DNA of 64,000 nucleotides, from the NCBI GenBank assembly GCA_009733575.1, contig ML769388.1, forward strand, positions 186,001 through 250,000, read 5' to 3'. Position 1 is the first letter of the stretch, and each line of letters begins with the position of its first letter. The notes below the pieces were generated by a model. The model worked only from the letters and a program-made list of their open reading frames with translations, did no database searches and was not told where the DNA came from. Shown here piece by piece: positions 48,094 to 58,276 of this stretch. The DNA comes from Gymnopus androsaceus JB14. Lineage: Eukaryota > Basidiomycota > Agaricomycetes > Agaricales > Omphalotaceae. The position numbers and the translations under genes were made by a program.

Positions 48094-50031
48094 ATGCAGC
48101 GCGGGCTTCCAATGGTAAATTGACCGTCAAGTGCCCGTATATATATTACTGACGATAGAATTGCCAGCAACCCACTGTGGTTGTCCTCAAAGAGGGCACC
48201 GATACGTCTCAAGGGAATCCGCAATTATTATCGAATATCTCAGCATGTCTTGCGATTGCCGAGACCTTATCAAGTACCCTTGGTCCAAGAGGAATGGACA
48301 AGCTCATCGTATCAGATCGCGGAGAAGCTCAGATCACCAACGATGGCGCTACAATCTTGAAGCTGTTGGACATTGTTCATCCAGCAGCCCGAACTTTGGT
48401 CGATATTGCTCGTGCGCAGGATGCTGAAGTCGGCGATGGAACCACAAGCGTTGTCCTTCTTGCGGCTCAGCTCCTCAAAGAAATCCGAGGGTTCATCGAA
48501 GAGGGAGTCAGTCCACATATCATCATGAAGGGATTCAGAAAGGCTTCTCAACTGGTACGCGTCATTATTCTTGTTCCTTTTGCAATTTACTCATTTTATA
48601 CCAGGCTATAGACAGAATTAAAGAAATCCAGGTTACTATTGAAAAGTCGGATCCAGAGTACGCCTTATTGCTTCTTGCACTAGAACACGGCTAATCAATT
48701 TTTTGCAGACGGTTCCGTTCATTACTGCTGAAGTGTGCCTCTACCTCGATGTCCTCCAAACTCATCCATTCCGAAAAACCCTTCTTCTCAAACATGGTCG
48801 TTGATGCCGTCCAATGTCTTGACCAGGACGATCTCGACGAATCTCTCATCGGTGTAAAGAAAATTGCCGGCGGGGGAATGCAAGATTCTTTGCTCATCAA
48901 AGGTGTTGCTTTTAAAAAGACATTCACATATGCTGGTGCAGAGCAGCAACCTAAATCTTTCAAAAATCCTCTTATCCTCTGCTTGAACGTCGAACTCGAA
49001 CTCAAAGCAGAGAAGGATAACGCAGAAGTCCGAGTGGAACATGTATCCGACTATCAAGCAATCGTAGATGCTGAATGGGAGATCATCTACCGAAAACTCG
49101 ATGCTATCGAAAGGACAGGCGCCAAGATTGTGCTCAGTAAACTTCCTATCGGTGATCTGGCTACCCAGTATTTCGCCGATCGCGATATTTTTTGTGCAGG
49201 TCGTGTTGCTGCTGGCGATCTTCGCCGTGTTGTCCAGGCTGTCGGTGGATCCATCCAATCGACATGCTCTGACATAACTAGGGAGCATTTGGGTACATGT
49301 GGGTCATTCGAGGAGAAGCAGATTGGTGGAGAGCGATACAACCTTGTTCGAAGAGTGTCCTAAGGCGAAAACATGTACTCTCGTCCTCCGTGGTGGCGCG
49401 GAGCAGTTCATTGAAGAAGTGGAAAGAAGTTTGCACGACGCTATCATGGTCGTCAAGCGCGCTGTGAGGAATGGTGATGTTGTTGCAGGAGGTGGTGCTA
49501 CCGAGGTAAGCGTTCATATTTACTAACGCGCCTAGTTAATCATCATTCATAAAGATGGATCTCTCTGCCCACATTCGTAAACACGCCCTCGCCATCCCTG
49601 GCAAACTCCAACTCATCATGACTGCCTTTGCCAAAGCTCTTGAGATCATTCCACGACAGATCTGTGACAACGCTGGTCTTGACTCCACGGACATTTTGAA
49701 CAAACTTCGTATGAAGCACGCGAAAGGAGAGAAATGGTCTGGTGTAGACGTTGATGGCGCTTCCGGTGTTCGCGACAACATGGACGCCTTTGTTTGGGAA
49801 CCTGCTCTTGTCAAGCTGAATGCGATCAGCAGTGCAGCTGAGGCCGCTTGCTTAATTCTTAGTGTTGATGAGACTGTTAGGAACCCGCAAAGTGAACAGG
49901 TGTGTACATCCTACAAGTTTTGCGGCACTGGCTGAGATATCTTTTTATAGCCAAACCCGGGACCCAAGGCTCCACCAGGTACCGCTCAAAGAGCGTTGCG
50001 CGGAAGGGGGAGAGGTATGCCTCGCCGGTGA
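48094..50031 (+). CDS. CCT7: Chaperonin CCT subunit eta, one frame break
   Basis: Subunit of the cytosolic TRiC/CCT chaperonin that folds actin and tubulin. Starts [23 protein letters not shown]-site motifs: [39 protein letters not shown]. Apical-domain segment [20 protein letters not shown] and [11 protein letters not shown] identify eta. Ends in a Gly/Arg-rich tail GRGRGMPRR. Six exons with good splice sites. Between QIGGERYNL and [10 protein letters not shown] there is one base too many (49343-49346, CTTG for CTG), which would truncate the protein. The gene is essential in yeast, so an assembly error is likely. Confidence 0.93.
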
Positions 50032-50309
50032 GCCAACGCCGTAAAGATAATCGCCGTTAGCTTAGATTTGTAGATCATGTTGCGGTAAAGAAAAATACAG
50101 TCTGCTAGGTGACTCTTCTGTGGAAATTGTGTTCCCCGAAAGGAAGGTAATCCACACACGACTCCAGAATCGCGCAATACGCCACTTGTAGAGCGCAATG
50201 AGTGCCCAGGATGATATTCGTCATCTGTTCCTCATCTTGATATTGAGAGACTGACTAAGGTATAAGATTCTAAGGGCAGTAGTTTCCTCACTATCCTCGA
50301 CTTCTTATC

Positions 50310-52902
50310 ATGACTACTGTTCTCCCCTCTCTGGAGAAGCCAACCGCATACGAGATAGATAACGATGAGAAAGAAGCTTTCACACCTACAAGTGTTACTC
50401 ATGAGCAGAAACCACCTCTCGCGATTCCCGTTGAGGATGCAGGCAGTGGTGGGTTTTGGGGCAGATTGAAAAAATCCCACCTGGACCTCGATAGCATGGC
50501 AACTCAGCCATCGGTTTTCGATGATCCCGTAACTTGCGAATTTTACCGCCCACCGCCCCAATACGAGAACACCCACAGATTCGATCCTAGCGCGCGGTGG
50601 ACTTGGAGAGAAGAAAAGGTAAAGTATTTAATGTCTGTGCGATCACTTCCTTCTCTGATGCTCAAATTCAGGCTCTGACTCGGAAAATCGACTGGAGAGT
50701 TATGCTATGGGCAGGGATCATGTTTTTTGCTCTCGATTTGGATCGCAGCAACATATCTCAGGTAAAACACCTTGCTTTGAGCCCGTTTGTTCCTAAGTAT
50801 CTTTCTCTGCCAGGCAAACACCGATTCGTTCCTCCCAGACCTTGGAATGACAACCAATGATTATAATTTGGGCAACACTTTATTTAGGGTATCCTTTCTC
50901 ATTGCAGAATTGCCGTCGCAACTTGTCTCCAAGAGGTACTGAGAATCTCATGACATGATTGACATAATCAGTCACTTACAATTTAACAGAGTGGGACCGG
51001 ATATTTGGATCCCAACACAGGCTAGTACATTACTAATTCAGTTCAAACATGTTCAGTATGCTTATGTTCCATAGATGGTTGTTTGGAGTATAGTAGCCTT
51101 CAGTCAATTTTGGCTCAATGGACGCGCCTCTTTTCTCGCTACAAGGTTAGTATAAGTTTTACTATGTGCACGAATTCGATCTAATCGTATATTCTAGATT
51201 CCTTCTCGGATTTTTACAAGGAGGTTTCATTCCAGATGTTGTGTTGTATCTGTCCTACTACTACACGAAAACAGAGCGTAAGTGTCAAAGCGTCGCTTAC
51301 CAATTTCTTGACCGTGTAAATGTCCTGCAGTGCCCATTCGATTAGGTTTTTTCTGGGTCTCTAACTATATTGCTACCATTGTTTCGGCTTTCCTGGCCAC
51401 TGGTATTCTCAAGCTGGACGGGGTGGGCGGTCGTGCTGGATGGCGCTGGCTTTTCTTGATTGAAGGACTCGGAACACTGGCCGTTGGAATCTTCTCGTTC
51501 TTTTTACTACCACCCGGTCCCACACAAACGAAAGCATGGTTCAGACCTAAAGGCTGGTTCACCGAGCGGTAAGCATGCTCATTTGATGTGTTTCTAGTAC
51601 TCATCCAAGCTCAATAGGGAGGAGATCATTATAGTCAATCGAATTCTTCGCGATGACCCCTCTAAATCAGACATGCACAATCGCCAAGGTCTCTCCGTTG
51701 GTGCAATATGGAAAGCCCTTCAAGACTGGCATATGTGGCCGTTATATATTCTAGGCTTAACCCAGTGAGTCCAAGTCCACTCGTCTCGTCTGCTACTCAG
51801 ACCGTGATCGTACTTAAACGTTCTCAGTATGAGTAAGTCCAAGTCCTCTCGTCTCTCGTTAGCTATTCAAACCATGCTTAAACGTTTTCAGTACCTGTGG
51901 GCCCGCCTCAAAACTACCTCGTTTGTCGATTTGTTTGTGTATGCGTTGCATTATTGCTGACCTAGTCAACTTATAGACTTTAATCCTGCGGGACCTTGGG
52001 TTCAACACCACGCAATCCAACCTCCTCTCGATTCCATCCAGTGTCATCGGCCTGCTCGGGCTCCTTTTCTGCGCATATCTGAGCGAAATCATCAACAGTC
52101 GTGTATTTGCAACGATCATATTGCAGTTTTGGGGTAAGTCCAAGTTGTCTCATCTAGCTAGCTACTCAAGCCACACTTTTCCAACAGCTCTTCCATTACT
52201 CATTGCATTGTACACTTTCAATTTACAAACGTCGCAATGGGTGTATTTCACCGTTATTACTCTTATAACAGGGTTTCCCTATGTTCATCCTATTCAAGTT
52301 GCATGGGCTTCGAGAAATTCATACAGTGTACGAACGAGGTCAGTCGAATCATTCGCATATATAGTGTATACTCAGCACTGAAAATGCACATTCATTCAGA
52401 ACTATATCTGCAAGGTAATATCTGTTGGATTGTACTCTAAAGCCTTCCGAATTCTGACCAATTGTCCCTCAGTGTTTACAATATGTTTGTTCAGGTATAT
52501 TCTCGACTTCTTTGATAGCCTGGTATTAACTCATGATTCGCTGCAGGCGGGAGCCGTGGTGTACGCCAATATCTATAGAACCTCAGATGCTCCGCTATGT
52601 ACGTCCTCGTTTTCGCTATCTTCTCGCTCTAAAATCCAAAAATTCCCCCCTGCAGACAAGGAAGGAAATCGTACGCTCATTGGTGTCTGTTCCATGAACA
52701 TCGCACTGTACATTGGGACGTACTTTTTCTACAAATACCTCAACAAACGCCGAGACAGAATATGGAACTCTTGGTCAAAAGAGGTCAGGCTCACTTACGC
52801 TCGGGACGTGTATCTACTTAACTGTTATAGGAACAAGAAAAGTATCTGGAGACAACGAAGGATGACGGAAATCAGAGATTGGACTTTAGATTCGCGTACT
52901 GA
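50310..52902 (+). CDS. DAL5-type MFS anion/allantoate permease
   Basis: Anion:cation symporter family permease related to yeast Dal5/Tna1; likely takes up an organic acid, vitamin or allantoate. Starts [17 protein letters not shown] with a soluble N-terminal tail; [60 protein letters not shown] (TM3), [77 protein letters not shown] and later TMs to [18 protein letters not shown]. About 15 introns: one GC-AG (51021-51074), a 5-nt microexon at 51828-51832, and three near-identical introns (51765-51827, 51833-51891, 52134-52187). No frame breaks. Ends RLDFRFAY. Confidence 0.88.
51021..51074 (+). other. GC-AG intron in DAL5-like permease
   Basis: 54-nt intron with donor CAG|GCTAGT and acceptor CCATAG|ATG. 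Splicing gives [12 protein letters not shown], as expected for the family; the nearby GT would put the next exon out of frame. Confidence 0.75.
51765..52187 (+). repeat. Three near-copy introns in DAL5-like permease
   Basis: Introns at 51765-51827 (63 nt), 51833-51891 (59 nt) and 52134-52187 (54 nt) share the start GTRAGTCCAAGT, then CTC(G/A)TCT, GCTA(C/T)TCA and, in the first two, CTTAAACGTT(C/T)TCAG. Other introns in the gene do not share this sequence. Confidence 0.85.
51828..51832 (+). other. 5-nt microexon in DAL5-like permease
   Basis: TATGA between two near-identical introns. Joined, the codons are CAT ATG ATA, giving [15 protein letters not shown], the family sequence at this point. 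Skipping it breaks the frame. Confidence 0.8.
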
Positions 52903-53067
52903 ACACGATGTCGCTACTGTAAACCACAAAGTACTGATAAATACGCCTCGCCAACGTCTCGACGCACAGAATCCCTCCATGATGAATAGCATAAGATCAC
53001 TAAGAGAGCGATGGGTAATAAATGGTATTAAGATGGATACTACCTTACAACAAACTAACCTCTAAAA

Positions 53068-54689
53068 CTATGCTGATAATTTCTGCTTTTCGGCAGCTTT
53101 CTTTGTCCGGAATCGCGCGCGAGATTCGATGCGAGCCAGACGTTTTATTTCACTGGAAACATCCAAGAACTTCGTTCCGACATCGATGAAGTGGATATCG
53201 GGTCGGCCGTCTTTCATAGAAATTTGGATAGGTTCCTTGGGCGTTTTGATCGTATCGGTATCAGGGATAGAGGGTAGATATTTGTGATCCTTCAGCTGCA
53301 AAGCCTTGGCGGCCAAGTGCTGGGCCACCTTTTTACTGCTTTCCAGGGATGCTGGAACAATTGCGTCCTACAAAGGGCCGCAAGTTCAGAATGGACGTTC
53401 TACAGATGAAAAGAAAAACAGAAACCCACTCCTCCGAATTCAGGAAGCGCCTCCCAATACATTCGCTGGTATCGCTGGCGAGCAGGATCATTCTGTTCGG
53501 CTTCTTCCAACATGTCCGCTTGATGAGCAGAGCGACGCATCTCTTCCAGTGTGAGCTCCTTGAACTCATCATCACCATTCTCCTCAACTCGAGTATGTGT
53601 TTGCGTGACCGGAAAATAATTGGGAACTTTCAGCAGTCTTTCCATCCCTCTTACGAATCCCGTTTGCAAAGGGTTTTTCTGCAAAAGGAACGTCAGTGCA
53701 TGACCGTCATCAGAAACATGATCCAAAAAAATTGTTAGATGGGGTTGTGAAAGGTTTAACCAGAGTCTGGGCGATGTAAGGCGCGCAGCCTTTTCTTCCA
53801 TTTCGCGAATGAATAAATATGTTCCATCACATGCGAAGAGATATATCGAAGCAGAGGAAGAATGCTTACCTCCTGTTTAATTGGAAAGCCAAAGAAAGTA
53901 TTGTTTAGTCAAAGGGATACAGAACACCGACGAAATTAGATACCTGCAAAAGGGAATTTCAGCTCAATAAATTTAACGTCGAAAGAAAAAAAAGTAGAGG
54001 AAATGAATCAGGGTTATTAATAAAAAGATTGTAACCATGTAGGTGTCTTAAAGACTAATCGTTGAAACATCATGCGTAAAGAGATTCGAGAGAAAACAAA
54101 GACCAACCTCGACCCAAGCACTTTGCATGCCCTTTAACCGTAGGATAGCGTCTACGCGGCTGAGACTGACGTGGAACCTTTGCGACAGTGCGCGAACGCT
54201 GTTCTTCTCTGGATCTGCCATGTAAAGTCTGTACATTTCATCTCGCTGAGCGTCTGATATCGGTGGCGGGGGGAGGAATGACGGATTTAAAGGGAATGGC
54301 TACAAAAATTGGTGAGTAAGAGGTAGCAAGACCGACAATTAGGAAAAACCAACCCCTTCGCCTAACCAGTTGGCGGGAGAGGCCAGCTTGAAAAAAGTTC
54401 CGTCCTCGCCAGCTAGGAATTGATTATACGAAGATTCAGAGGGAGCTGCGCTTTTTTTATCGTCTGAGTCAGATTCGGACTCTTTCTCCATGTCATCCGC
54501 AAGTTCATCCTCTTCCTCTTTTGCAGCCAGTTCCTCATCATATTCGAGTTCCTCCTGCGAAGGAGGCTCTGGAGCAAGGTCAGAACGACTAGGAAAAGAG
54601 TAGCGGATACCGCGCTGTATAGATGGACGTGGTTGAGGCCATGTACGTGGCTGGCTGGCTCTTAACAAACGTAGTAGAGTAGAGGACAT
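53068..54689 (-). CDS. Mitochondrial small ribosomal subunit protein (mS45/Bot1-like)
   Basis: Mitoribosomal/mitochondrial regulator protein of the PF12298 type. Starts MSSTLLRLLRASQPRTWPQ, Arg-rich and without acids, a likely mitochondrial presequence; then an acidic stretch, GTFFKLASPANWLGEG, PFPLNPSFLPPPPISDAQRD, EMYRLYMADPEKNSVRALSQ and RFHVSLSRVDAILRLKGM, then KNPLQTGFVRGMERLL, RYQRMYWEALPEFGGDAIVP and a basic C terminus. The exon pattern between 53750 and 54110 (after SAWVE, before KNPLQTG) is not settled; several acceptors and a MEEKAARL exon are possible. Divergent from EFM3 by 78 bp. Confidence 0.7.
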
Positions 54690-54767
54690 AAGCAAGAAAA
54701 AAATATAGCTTTTCACGTGGTGCGTGATCTAATAAAGGCGCTCGTCGCTCAGCGTCTAATTTTTCTT

Positions 54768-56250
54768 ATGAACGCGGCGACTATCACAATAGATCTAGAG
54801 CTCTTTACTCTGCTGCGAGACTACGCGGCTCTAGTTCCCGCTAGATTCATACACTTCCCCGCACCTCTTTCTTTCTTCTGAGATCAATCGTTTTGTTGTG
54901 GATTGTATCCTGCTTAATCCTCACTTTCAAAAGTATCCGCCTTCAAAGCAATACGAAAGGGCTTTCTACAAGACAGTTATAGCCAAGCTGGAAGATGCAC
55001 TCGCCAATTCAGATGACGAGGTGTGTTGGTCATGAATGAGGACACCGTCGCTTATACATCGACTAGGAAGAAGAGATAGACCCTCGAATTCTGGGCCATT
55101 ATCTGTCCATTTTGCCTCCTTCTGGACTGTATGTACAATCTCATCTCTCCGATTTAGCGAAACATAACATGCGGTGTTAGTCTTTCTGGGTCTTCCGGGG
55201 CCGCTTTACGCGATCAAATCTGCGATAGAGGATTACCTCTCGTAGAGGTGCCTTCAAAATCTTTTTTAACACATTTTTGGAAACCCTATTCTAGCCAGGC
55301 TGCCCCTCCATCGAACCCAGTAAATCTCGCTGATTACCAGTCTTCTACACTGGAAGAGTCTCGTACGACTATTGAAAGTGGTACCACAGGTCTTCGGACT
55401 TGGTTTGCAAGTCATGTAATGGCAAGATATCTCATTCAGAATCGAGGTACTATGGGTGTTCATCTCAATTCGTGGCGGCACTCACGATCTTCAAATAGAT
55501 ATCATAGAAGGCAAACGCGTCTTAGAACTAGGGTCCGGAGTTGGATTTCTTGGAATCATTGCAGCAAGCCTCCAACAGCTTTCCTCGAGGAATACACCAT
55601 CTACCTCTCCAAGTATTTGGCTGACTGATGCAAACGAAGAGGTTCTGACTCTTTGTCGTCGCAATGTCCAATTACCATGCAGTAAAACATTATTCATTAG
55701 AGTTATTGCTTGAGAGCTGACATATGTGCGCATAGATCTTTCTTCTACCCATCAGTCCGTTCATTTTCGGGTTCTGGATTGGGAGGAAGCACTGCAGCCC
55801 GATGTTGCACTGCTAAAAGCCATCCTTCAAGATGAAATCAACCCAGACGTAATCCTTGGTGCAGATATTGTGCGCTTATTTTCGTCCTAGCGTTATTGTC
55901 ACTCAATAACTTGCTTTCTAGGTCTTTGATCCCACTCTTGTACCATCTTTAGTCGCTTTGATTGCGCTGTCTCTTCGTCCAGGGCTCGAACGGGGTACAT
56001 AGGTTTGCACTTATTGCTCTTAACTGTTCGCAATACGGAGACGTTCCAGCTATTCGAGGATCATGCACGAGGTAATACAAAATACAACGACTGTTTGTGA
56101 TGAGCAACATTAACTTCCCTCCCAGAAAAGGGTCTTTTGCTGCAGAATATCATTCTCCCTCAAGGAGCTGACATAGATTTCACTGATACAGTCGAAGTTG
56201 TTTCTGCCAACGATGTGAGAGCACTACGAATCACATTAGGTCAGATTTAG
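54768..56250 (+). CDS. EFM3: Protein-lysine methyltransferase EFM3/FAM86-like, frame broken three times
   Basis: Class I SAM methyltransferase of the EEF2KMT group, which methylates elongation factor 2 in yeast and man. N-terminal FAM86 domain (LLRDYAALVPARF, VVDCILLNPHFQKYPPSK, YERAFYKTVIAKLEDAL), ESGTTGLRTWFASHVMARYL, SAM motif I GKRVLELGSGVGFLGIIAA, acidic LTDANEEVL, then DVILGADI and VFDPTLVPSLVALIALSLRP. Frame is lost by one base near 54869, 55993 and 56022; removing one base of TTT, GGGG and AA gives FPAPLLSSEINRF and RFALIALTVRNTETFQLFED. Interesting because its likely target, EF2, is encoded 35 kb away in this window (coincidence possible). Confidence 0.82.
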
Positions 56251-56290
56251 TATAGCTATAGTATTACAATGATATATATGTATGTACAGT

Positions 56291-57624
56291 CTAGCTCTGA
56301 GATTTGACAGTACCACAAAACGAGCAGGTCCAGAATTCGTGCGGCATTCCCGATTCTGCGCAGACCAAGCACGTCCACCCTGCCTGCGTAGAGATAGGCT
56401 TAGTAGTCAGGCAAGCCTCGCACTGAAGTGACAAAGCTGGGTTTATGAGTGTACATGTCGAGCACTGCCATTCTTCTCGAAGGGGTTTGGTGGCCATATT
56501 GATTGGTGGTGGCAGATTATTGGAGACATCTCGCTTTGCTGAAGTGGACGGTTTCGGACGATGTGGCAACGAAGAAGGCAAAGCAGATTTGGGGAGCTGA
56601 ACGGCAATTTTCGATGGACCAGGGACCGGTGCATCGTTGTCCACGATGATAACTTCTGATTCATTGTCAGAGTCATCGAGGGTTAGATCGATCACCTTAT
56701 TCTCAATGCTCTCTTTGGCAGCCTTGTCTGCTTCTCGTTGAGCCATATCCCCTTGACCGCAGGATTTCTCGTCACGTATTCGACGTTCAGCAGCCTAAGA
56801 GAAAGGGTTAGCACAAGCCAAAGAATACATGATACCACTGACTCTTGCCGCACGCTCTCTGGGACTCAACGCGCTATCCGAGTTGATGTCTCCGCCCAGA
56901 CGCTTGCCACCGCCACCTAAAGTCTGAGATATCTGTCTTCGTTTCTCCGCCGCCGCGAGAGCTTGTGTCCGTGCCAGATGGGGAGGTAGATTATGTGAAA
57001 CACCCAATTTATGACCTGGGGAGAAGAATCCTTCGCCGGCGTAGCCAGAACGTTGGAGGGCATCATACTCTTCCTGAAGTCCCGATAAGAACTTATAGAA
57101 TTTCTCATCGTGAGGGCCATGGACGTTGTGGGTGAGCTAAACAGACATTGAAGCCAAAACTTACGTCGTATGGGATTGACAGCTCACCTCGTGAAGCATA
57201 GTTTGGATAATGTCTTCTTCCGGCATGAATGAATCGGGCGAGTACGGAGGGCGTAGTCTAACCAGGATCTTTTGACCCATATTCACGTCTAATCAGAAAT
57301 TGTGAGGCACGACTCTGGAATCTGAAATACTACAAACTCAAGCCTATATTCCGCGTAAGTTGCATAGAAGATGTAGCTTTAAACTACTTTACTCACCAAG
57401 TAAATTTGGATTATCAGGGAAAAATTCAGCTAAGACTGGTAGCACCCAGCCGTGTTTCCTCATTATTGGTTTGACCTACGGCTCCTAGTGTCAAGAGGTA
57501 TAGAGTCTGCCTTTAGAAGACAAGGCTTTACCAGAGATGCCACTCGCTGGAGAATCTTGAGAGCTTCGTCGGCCGATTTGCGATCTTTCAAGTGAGTAAA
57601 CGACCGAACATAAACATCTGACAT
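56291..57624 (-). CDS. WSS1: DNA-protein crosslink protease WSS1 (WLM domain)
   Basis: SUMO-linked metalloprotease that clears DNA-protein crosslinks. Starts MSDVYVRSFTHLKDRKSADE; WLM domain with VKPIMRKHGWVLPVLAEFFP, LLGLNVNMGQKILVRLRPPY and the zinc-site helix MLHELTHNVHGPHDEKFY (HExxHxxHGxH-type). C-terminal half has an Asp/Glu-rich SUMO-interacting-like stretch (VIDLTLDDSD, EVIIVDND) and two RanBP2-type zinc fingers (WQCSTCTLINP, CEAC; WTCLVCAESG, WTCSFC). A 6-nt microexon at 57338-57343 encodes part of LGLN. About 400 residues, no frame breaks. Converges on EFM3, 40 bp apart. Confidence 0.92.
57338..57343 (-). other. 6-nt microexon in WSS1
   Basis: GCTTGA between acceptor AATATAG (53-nt intron) and donor GTTTGT (49-nt intron). 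It completes LLG-LN-VNMGQK, the conserved WLM sequence. Skipping it would keep the frame but remove two conserved residues. Confidence 0.75.
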
Positions 57625-58276
57625 TGCTAGAAATACAGAAAGCTGAGGGGAGAAAAGGCGTCGATGTAGTTGTAGTCAAGCCCTGTCAAACCTGAGAAGA
57701 CGCGTGAGTAATCGTAGACGCGCGTCCTGTTACGGTCACATCACACCTCATCACACCTCGAAATCTCTTGAGAGTTCGAGAATATATTATATGATGTATT
57801 CAATATTGCATTTATAAACTACACTACACTAAGCTAGCTACAGATACAAAGGACAACACTTGCACAGAGAGTGAGATTCCAGATTGAAACAACGGCGAGA
57901 CCGGAAGGAAAGCGAAAAAAAAACAGAACTGATAAAAATATTGACGATAATCCAGTGGTACGAGGGTAAAAATGCATTGCAAAGAGGCAAACGAATGTGC
58001 GCGTGATCCCGGTCTAAGTTGGATATTCGGGTGGAAAGCACGCAGAGAGGTAAGAGAGCGTAGACGATGGATGATAAAACGTTAGTGCAGAGCCAAAAAC
58101 AAAAGAATGATGCAATGCGACGAGGATGAATGCGAGATGCAAAAAAAAAGGAATGACAGAGAGATGGTTTGAGAAATGCAAAGGAAAGAGCGTGGCGCGT
58201 CAAAGCAAAGACGGATGATACTGTAGCAATGCGAGGAAATCCAAGAAAAAAAGTATATACCCCATGGATAAACATG
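57625..58276. other. Intergenic: WSS1 promoter and 3' UTR of the methyltransferase gene
   Basis: A 145-codon ORF on the minus strand (57838-58275) has no similarity or codon bias and is probably 3' untranslated sequence. Confidence 0.4.

Noticed and set aside
4600..56025. Programmed +1 frameshifting as the cause of the breaks
   Set aside because: The sites share no slippery sequence, and a tRNA stem is affected too, which translation cannot explain; kept only as a minor alternative.
57838..58275. 145-codon hydrophobic open frame
   Set aside because: It falls in the 3' region of the methyltransferase gene and has no family match.
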